Below are positions 57,561 to 64,000 of a stretch of 64,000 nt of DNA, in pieces. Below the pieces are notes generated by a model. That model ran no database searches. It was not told where the DNA came from and saw nothing but the letters and a program-made list of their open reading frames with translations. Source of the DNA: Nageia nagi. Taxonomy: Eukaryota; Pinophyta. The first letter of the stretch is position 1. The number at the start of each line of letters is the position of its first letter. Location of the stretch: the NCBI GenBank assembly GCA_050084985.1, contig JBITNC010000002.1:13764001-13828000 (forward strand), read 5' to 3'. Both the position numbers and the translations under genes were made by a program.

Positions 57561-59260
57561 TATGAGCTAAGAACATTTATGTGAGGATTTGTTTCTCCAT
57601 AAGCTCCTTGAATTCTTTTAAGTAGGAAAATGTCTAGTCTCTTGTCTTCAAAAAATACACCCATATTTTTTTGGAGTAGTCATTAAAAAATAATAGGAAG
57701 TATTTGAGGAAATAAACACTAGCCTATATTGATTTGAATATATCAATATGAATCACATAAAGAGATAATTTAGAATAATGGATGCTATCATCAAATAGAA
57801 TTTTGTATTTCTTTCCTTCTATGCAAGTAGAACAAACATTAGTAGGATAAGTGAGAGATAGAATACCTTGTACCATATTCTTCATTTGTAGAGTGATTAA
57901 GTAGTTTGAATTTATATGTTTGAATCTTTTATGTCAAAGAGTGATCACATCTATGATATGAACATTAAGATCCTGATTGTTGGAAGCTACAATATCAAGC
58001 AAAAATATTCTCCCAACTACTTTTTCTTTTGCTACTATTCAAAAGCATTTGGACTTTTCATGAATGAAGAAACCTTTTTCTTCTTTTACAATATCAAAAT
58101 CCACCTTAAAATTGTTATCAACATCTGACTAATTGATTAGATATTCTTCATGATCCCTTGCACTTAAAGTACTTATTTGATCTGATAGTTGTTCTTTCCA
58201 AGTTGAACATGAACATCATGTTTTCTTCAATTTTATGGGATTTGTTATCACCCAATCAAATTTGACCAAGATTGATTTTATCATCTAGGAAAGAAAGCCA
58301 AAAATTTTAAAAATTCATATTCTTGTAAGAATTGAAAGCAAGATACCAAGTTGATGAGACTCAATTGTTCTCTTGATGAAAAAAAGCAAGATCACCAACA
58401 TCTTTAGTTAATTGATTAATATAATTTAGAACATTGCCTTATTATTATCTTCATTATGGTCAAATTCATTTTCACTCCCCCTAATTTTGAGAGTTTTTCC
58501 ATTTTTTATCTTGGATTTTTATTTCTCATAGAACCTTGAGCAAAATAATTGTACTAACAATCTTGCAATTCATTTCCATTCTTACCACAAATCATACAAG
58601 CCTTCTTTTGCTTATCATTAGGCTGCTATAAATTTTTAACTTTGTATTTCTATTTGATGGGTTTCTTGACTTATTGATTTGACATAATGGATTTCATTTA
58701 AGGTTTCTTCTTGTTGAAATATGTTCACCAACTTTTCAAAGGTCAATTTTTATTCCAAAATGTTCAAGGAAGTCACAAGGTGTGGAATTTCTCTAAGAGT
58801 GCTCACAAGACAATGGGTACCATGAGCTTTTCTTCCATAGTCTCTCCTTGTAGGGAGGCTCAAAGTTCTAAAATTTGATGAAGAAATGATTCTAATGTCT
58901 CTCCACATTTCAACCTTAATGAGTGTAACTATCCTTGAAGATGCAAAATCTAGTTCAAGTTCTTCAACTCATAGACTCGCTGTAACTTCTTCCATGCATC
59001 TACAATTTTAGTGCTTTCAAGGACATGAGGTTGGACATCATATAAGATTCTAATTAAAATGACCAAAAGTACCTTATTTTTTTGCTGATCATACTTAATT
59101 TGGTCTCAACTAACTATGGTTGGATGTGTTTCTATTCCAGCAACTATCTCCCATAGTTATTTGAATCAAAGGATTGCTTGAAACTTCATTTTCCATGCAA
59201 AATAATTATCCCCTTTCAACAATTATGAGTTAAGGAGAAATGCTTTGGCAGAGATCTTGG
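57561..59260 (-). pseudogene. CO3 gag, protease and integrase N-terminal region
   Basis: Heavily decayed. The CCHC knuckle is visible near 58559-58605 as CMICGKNGNELQDC, with the usual His replaced by Asn. Upstream gag text runs to about 59260. Frames break too often to give domain limits. Confidence 0.55.
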
Positions 59261-59479
59261 CCATGCTTATATTTGTAATATTTAGTATTCAACCACTAAT
59301 AAAAAAAATTACACTCTCTTCAAAGTTTGTAAAAATTTTCAATCTCCTTTTCAAATTTGCCTTTAAAAAAATTGAGTTTAAATCTTCTTCAAGGTATTAA
59401 TTATATCCCAAAAATAAAAGTTATTACCTCTACTTTTAATTGTGCCTTAAAAATAAGCACATTTAAATTAAAAGTTTAT

Positions 59480-59550
59480 GGAGGGATTTGAACTCACAAC
59501 TTTGTATCGTAAAATTTTGGTTCTTTGTCAATGCACCAAGGGGTTTCCTT
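59480..59550 (-). mobile_element. possible tRNA-derived SINE head
   Basis: On the minus strand, GGTGCATTGACAAAG (A-box-like) is followed about 45 bp later by GAGTTCAAATCCC (B-box-like, GTTCAAATCC). The pair has the order and rough spacing of a Pol III promoter of a tRNA-derived SINE. No clear tail or TSD was found, so a decayed tRNA gene or chance are alternatives. Confidence 0.35.
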
Positions 59551-59599
59551 GAGAGAAGAATAACTTGGATTATTTTTTATACTTTCTAAGTTTGATTTC

Positions 59600-60900
59600 A
59601 ATTATTTTTTTTTTGCAAAAATAATTTATTCCTCCAAATGTTTTTACTTATCAATGAATATTTGATCTTCTCATTTAAAAATTTGATGGGTGTTTCAAAT
59701 GATTTTGAAAAAATAAATTTTTAAACTTTTATTTAAAAAATTTTCTAATTATTATAATAGTTTATGAATTTTAATTCATTTAATGATTGGTTGATGTTGT
59801 TCTCCTTGCAGGAATGCAATAATTTGGAGCTCCTAGAATTTAAAAAACTTCTTCAATGTTTAAAAAAAATTATATCCCCAAAATATATGTGTATTTTGGG
59901 TGGGTAGCATGATGGTTGATTGGTAAATTTGGACATAGATCTAGTGCATTTAGAGTGCACTATGTAGGAAGAGGGACACTTGATTGCATTTTGAGTGTGG
60001 ATTGGAATTTTATTTTCTCAATGCTAGGTTGAGTGTAGGTTGAAAAATATAGTTTTAGGTACTACAATTTATTTCTCAATGGATGGAGATGGTATAGTGA
60101 AGCACTTATAATGATTTATGATGTATTTCCTTCATGTGGATCAATGCACATGGATTGGTTGGTGGAGGAGTTATGAGGGAGGATGTTGGTGTGATACTAG
60201 GCTTCAATGTTTGCATTAGCTTCATACTAAAGAAGAATATGTTATTTTATACAAACACAAATTTACATTAAACTCTACACTCTTCAACATTTCAACATAT
60301 TTTCAAAAAATATAGGTTAGGTGATGTATGCATTGATCTTACTATAGTTTAGTTACATTGGGATTGGAGGTTGCACATGGGCTATTAATAGTTGGTTGAA
60401 GAATATGTTTATGAGGCATGGATTTGCTTCCTTTGTGTAGGTACATGCTTCTATTTCACTAAATGCACCAAAACATGTGTGGGATGACTATGTGTAGGTG
60501 GAGGATGGGAAGTTGCATGCTAGGAATTCCAACTGCAGCATATGGGGCTAGAAAGGATAGGCAATTTTGTTCAACACTGCACATGTTGTTTGGGAGGATC
60601 ATGGGTTTACTTATTCTTAGGTAGCAATAGAGGATAAAATGCACCATTTATTTACTATATATACATATGCTACTACTCTCTAAGCTCTTTAATCCTCTCC
60701 TTAGACTTATTGAAAGCTAGGGAGTCTTCTCTTTACACCTTTTGCAAGGGTACTAGGAACTCCTTTATAAATCTCTTTCAAGTCTTAGAGGAAATATTTA
60801 ATGCAAGACAATAAGTCCTAAATTCCATTACTTTTCTATTTTTAATCATCCCAAGGGTAGATGGAGCAAGAGAATTAACTCATAGAAAAATAAGGATCTT
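59600..60900. other. anonymous sequence inside CO3, near its 5' LTR
   Basis: Mostly AT-rich, with no copia gag signature where one is expected; probably another old insertion. No boundaries found. Confidence 0.35.
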
Positions 60901-60902
60901 CA

Positions 60903-60921
60903 CCATGAAGCTCTGATACCA
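60903..60921 (-). promoter_or_regulatory. CO3 primer binding site (tRNA-iMet)
   Basis: TGGTATCAGAGCTTCATGG on the element strand, directly at the LTR edge. Confidence 0.88.
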
Positions 60922-61118
60922 TATTGAAAATGAATGAGAGATATATTCTATTAATGTGAAGAGGATTTTAAATATAAGTATAGTTGAGAGTTAAATTCCT
61001 ATACAATAACAAACTCCTTATGATAAACCCTAAATATTAAAGAAAAATAAAATAATAGTCAATATATACCTTACATTATTTAGATACCTAATATACTAAT
61101 GTGTTATTTATTCTAATA
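60922..61118 (-). repeat. CO3 5' LTR
   Basis: 197 bp. Element orientation TATTAGAATAAATAACAC ... CATTTTCAATA. Followed on the plus strand by gaaag. Confidence 0.85.
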
Positions 61119-63480
61119 GAAAGCTCTGATAGTTCAACTAAAATAGTAAATTAGAGGGTTCATTATCAAAATGATAGATTTCAAACCCCACCAAATCAAT
61201 AAATTCCTCCTACAAGCAAAGAAGGGATCATTACAAGATTGAGTAATGATGAAATATTCAAAATGTTCATGAGCTTTAAAGAAAATAAACACATATTCAC
61301 TAAGCTTATTAGTGGGCTACTAGTTAAAGAAAAAGCCTATGTAGTTGATGCACTTAAAGATGAAGTAGTGAAGAAACAAAGATTATGGTATTCTAATCAA
61401 CATAAGGATCATATACCTCCTAATCATATGACTCTTACACTAGGAAATATGAATCTAAGATTATTTGTAAATAGGTTTGTAGCTACACCAAATATTCTTC
61501 CATTTATTCTTATTGATCCTAGAATGAATGCTCATCTTAGTGTTGGTGCTAACCCTACCATGGATGCTAAGCCTCAGCTAGAATTAGTGATACCAATCCC
61601 TTTGGTCATCTCTATAGCAAATGTAGAAATAGGAATTTAGAAAGAGAATCTTAGTATGATTCAAAATGTTAGCCAGGATAGCATAAAACCTACTCCATTG
61701 TAAGACTATATTTATCAAGAATCCTAGGTTGATAATCCAATTACAGTGAACAATGTTGAAGATACATTTATACAGGTTGAATAGATTGAATATGTTGAAA
61801 AGGTTTAAGATTTTGATAAAGATACAAATATATTTTTTAAAAATGAGTGTGATCTAGAGGACCATGAAAAATGTTAAGAGATTAACAAAATCCTTGAACA
61901 GGTTAATAAGCCATACTTAGATTGGTAAGAGGAAGATAACATAACAAAATTCATATTTCTTCATTTAGTCTATGAACTTGAAGTTGCAAACATGAGTATA
62001 TAATAAAAGGAATCTTATTATAGAGGGTTGATTCAAAAAGTTCAATATGATTACAAAAATAAAATAAGATTATTCCAACCTAAAAATAAGTAATCAATAT
62101 AATGCCCTATCATAGTATAAGATAAATGCAAGTACTAAGAGGAAGATGTTGATATTTTTCTTATGTAAGTTATGCAGCACATTATTGGATGGACTTAAGA
62201 AGAAACTAATATTAAATATGCAGAATTACTAAAGTGTAATAGGGAGCACATGTTGTTGTTACCTCATACTAATAGAGAATTATTAGTTTCAACATATTTG
62301 CATAGTATTATTCATGATACAAATGAAAAAAATGGAACTTTCAAAAATTTCAAGCCTTGAAAACAATTACTAATACTTGAACAAGGAAAAAATTCATAAC
62401 AACCACTAGAGAATATCAATGAAAATATTCAAGCAATCATACAAATACCAACCTTATAAGAAGTAGTTCAAATGATAAATAATGAAGAAACACAAAGATT
62501 TTACAACCTACAATAAAGAATATTGAAAATAGAAAAATACGAAGGTCTTGATCCTCAAGGAAATGAATATAATAATCCCTTATGCATGAGAATTAGATCA
62601 ACTATTTTGTATTCTAGAAAAGATTTGAAGTTCATTAAGTTTTATGGTACTACTAATCTATGCCTTCATTTGTGTATTTTCTCTGATGAAGTATCCTTAA
62701 TTACAATGGATGATGACTTGCATGCAAAATTATTTCTCTTATATTTAATAGGAGATGCTAAAGAATGGTTTAGAAAGTTACCACATGCTAGTATTGAAAA
62801 CTTTGAATAATTAAAGATTATATTTTGTGATCACTTTCAAATTCATATTGCAAAAAAGTTGACATTCAATGATTTAATGAAGATAAAACAAAGAGAAAGA
62901 TAGATCATAGAGTCATTCATTAGATATTGAACTAAAATGGAAAATTAGGTACATGAGGTTGATAACATGAAAATCATGTCCTTCATTGAAGCTCTTTAGC
63001 AATAGTGCAAGGTATAATATTTTAATTATCACAGCTTACCTTTACATGAATTCCTTCAAGCTTTTTTATACAAAGAGATTTTTCACATTATATATAGACT
63101 ATGGAAGTGAGAATCAAAGTAGAAAAGAGATAAGTCACCATCACAACCTCAACATTGGTACAAAAAGGAACAACTAAAGGAGTCACTAATAATAGTCAAA
63201 GTGGAAGTAGTAAAGCATCAAAAAGGATGAAAATATGAGAAATCATTTTATATAGAGTGTTAAAAATTTCCTAGATGTAAATTCACATCTATACATGAAG
63301 ATATTGATGATATTATAAAAGCTTTGATCAATCAAAAATTACTAGTTTCACCACCTAAATATACTGCTTAGCCATCCTTTACAATAGAGAGAACATAAAA
63401 CAAAATATTACATATCACTACTCAATAAGATTTGGGATTTGATTGATTAAAAGGAAGTTTCCTTTCCAGAACTAAAAGAT
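61119..63480 (+). pseudogene. GY4 gag, 3' part
   Basis: Open for 133 codons at 61239-61640 (LISGLLVKEKAYVVDALKDE; HIPPNHMTLTLGNMNLRLF). An acidic, stop-ridden section follows, then the capsid-like gag domain at about 62523-62950 (KFYGTTNLCLHL, LFLLYLIGDAKEWFRKLP, then FCDHFQIHIAKKLTFNDLMK, IKQRER). That pattern (L...L.G.A..W...LP) is the retrotransposon gag core. A basic region follows. No protease or RT appears before the window ends. Confidence 0.7.
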
Positions 63481-64000
63481 ACAAAATTGAATGATAAGCC
63501 AAAGCATTTACAGGGACCTTAGGATGACCAAAAAAAGAACATGTTGATATTCAACAATTCATTCCCTAATTTCATCAAAGCTAAATCTCATAATACAAGC
63601 ATCAAATTTGTTGGTAATATTACCATGACATGAAAAAAAGGTATAAATTATTGTTCTTGTTCATGTCATTTATAGGTGCTCTTACATATACAATAGCATA
63701 GGAGTTTTTTATTATTGTTTGATTAAATCTATTTTAGAACCTCTCATTCATGCTAGGATGCATTTTCAATATCCATTACCTTATCCATACTAGGGGCATC
63801 CATAATCTATTAACGAAAGACCCCCTACCTTTTTTATATTCTAGCACTAATGTTGATACCAATGCCCACCCTAGTCTTCCTTCACTTCCACCAAAAACCA
63901 TCAAGGTGGTGAGTCCACCCGCATCTCCTCAATGTTAGCCTTTAATGAATTGATAAGTATTTTTATCCTTAACCAACAAAAAATGAGCCATGTAACACTT
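63481..64000 (+). other. GY4 downstream region or flanking DNA
   Basis: A 62-codon open stretch at 63750-63938 is Pro/Ser-rich at its end (SLPSLPPKTIKVVSPPASPQ) but has no recognisable domain. Otherwise no signal. Confidence 0.3.

Larger units (their letters stand above)
53943..61118 (-). mobile_element. CO3: Ty1/copia element with TA...TA LTR ends, minus strand
   Basis: Short LTRs at 53943-54154 and 60922-61118, exact TSD gaaag. All four LTR ends read TA (element 5'-TATTAG ... CAATA-3') rather than TG..CA. PBS TGGTATCAGAGCTTCATGG abuts the 5' LTR. The coding region is badly decayed, with many stops. A CACTA element is inserted at 55738-56865. The interior between about 59300 and 60700 does not look like copia and probably holds further insertions. 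Confidence 0.88.

Noticed and set aside
59480-59550. Functional tRNA gene
   Set aside because: Only the B box is good; no cloverleaf acceptor pairing or anticodon arm could be formed by eye.

Overview
This is nuclear DNA from a plant with a large, repeat-rich genome. It is AT-rich, contains no bacterial-type genes, and is almost entirely nested transposable elements: Ty3/gypsy elements of Tat-like organisation, Ty1/copia elements, a CACTA element, a Mutator-like element and an unclassified TIR family. I found no intact host gene and no tRNA or rRNA gene. The plant mobile domain (PMD), the two RNase H domains, the CACTA termini and the tRNA-iMet-type primer sites all point to a seed plant; I cannot name the species.

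Layout. 1-1872: a TIR element (TIR-A copy 1, cut by the window edge), itself carrying a Mutator-like element (167-1427). 1873-3348 and 21107-24199: the two halves of an old Tat element (GY0), split by a 17.8-kb Tat element, GY1 (3349-21106, minus strand, TSD tctag). GY1 has gag, protease, RT, RNase H, archaeal-type RNase H and integrase. Beyond integrase it has an unrecognised sense ORF with a duplicated module, and then an antisense, spliced PMD gene. 24774-25891: TIR-A copy 2. 26171-33628: GY2, a 7.5-kb gag-only element (minus strand, TSD ggatg) with its own antisense PMD gene and tandem repeats. 33634-38230: an unidentified acidic ORF remnant split by a gag-only copia element, CO1. 39820-53357: GY3, a decayed Tat element (minus strand) whose protease active-site codons are split by CO2, a full-length copia (46068-51091, TSD ccatt). 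53554-63480: a plus-strand gypsy gag (GY4) split by CO3, a copia with TA...TA LTR ends (53943-61118, TSD gaaag), which itself carries a CACTA element (55738-56865).

All coding regions are decayed, mostly by what look like C-to-T and G-to-A changes (CAG to TAG, CAA to TAA, CGA to TGA, and loss of catalytic D or C codons). The LTR pairs of GY2 and CO2 differ almost only by transitions, as expected of heavily methylated, silenced repeats. Several insertions can be proved by reading frames that become continuous when the inserted element and one TSD copy are removed.

The least ordinary content is: (1) the duplicated-module sense ORF downstream of GY1 integrase; (2) antisense, intron-containing PMD genes in two different Tat elements, one of which has lost pol altogether; (3) family-specific short motifs scattered through the non-coding parts of each element; and (4) 5'-leader stem-loops in GY1 whose copies differ by paired, compensating changes.
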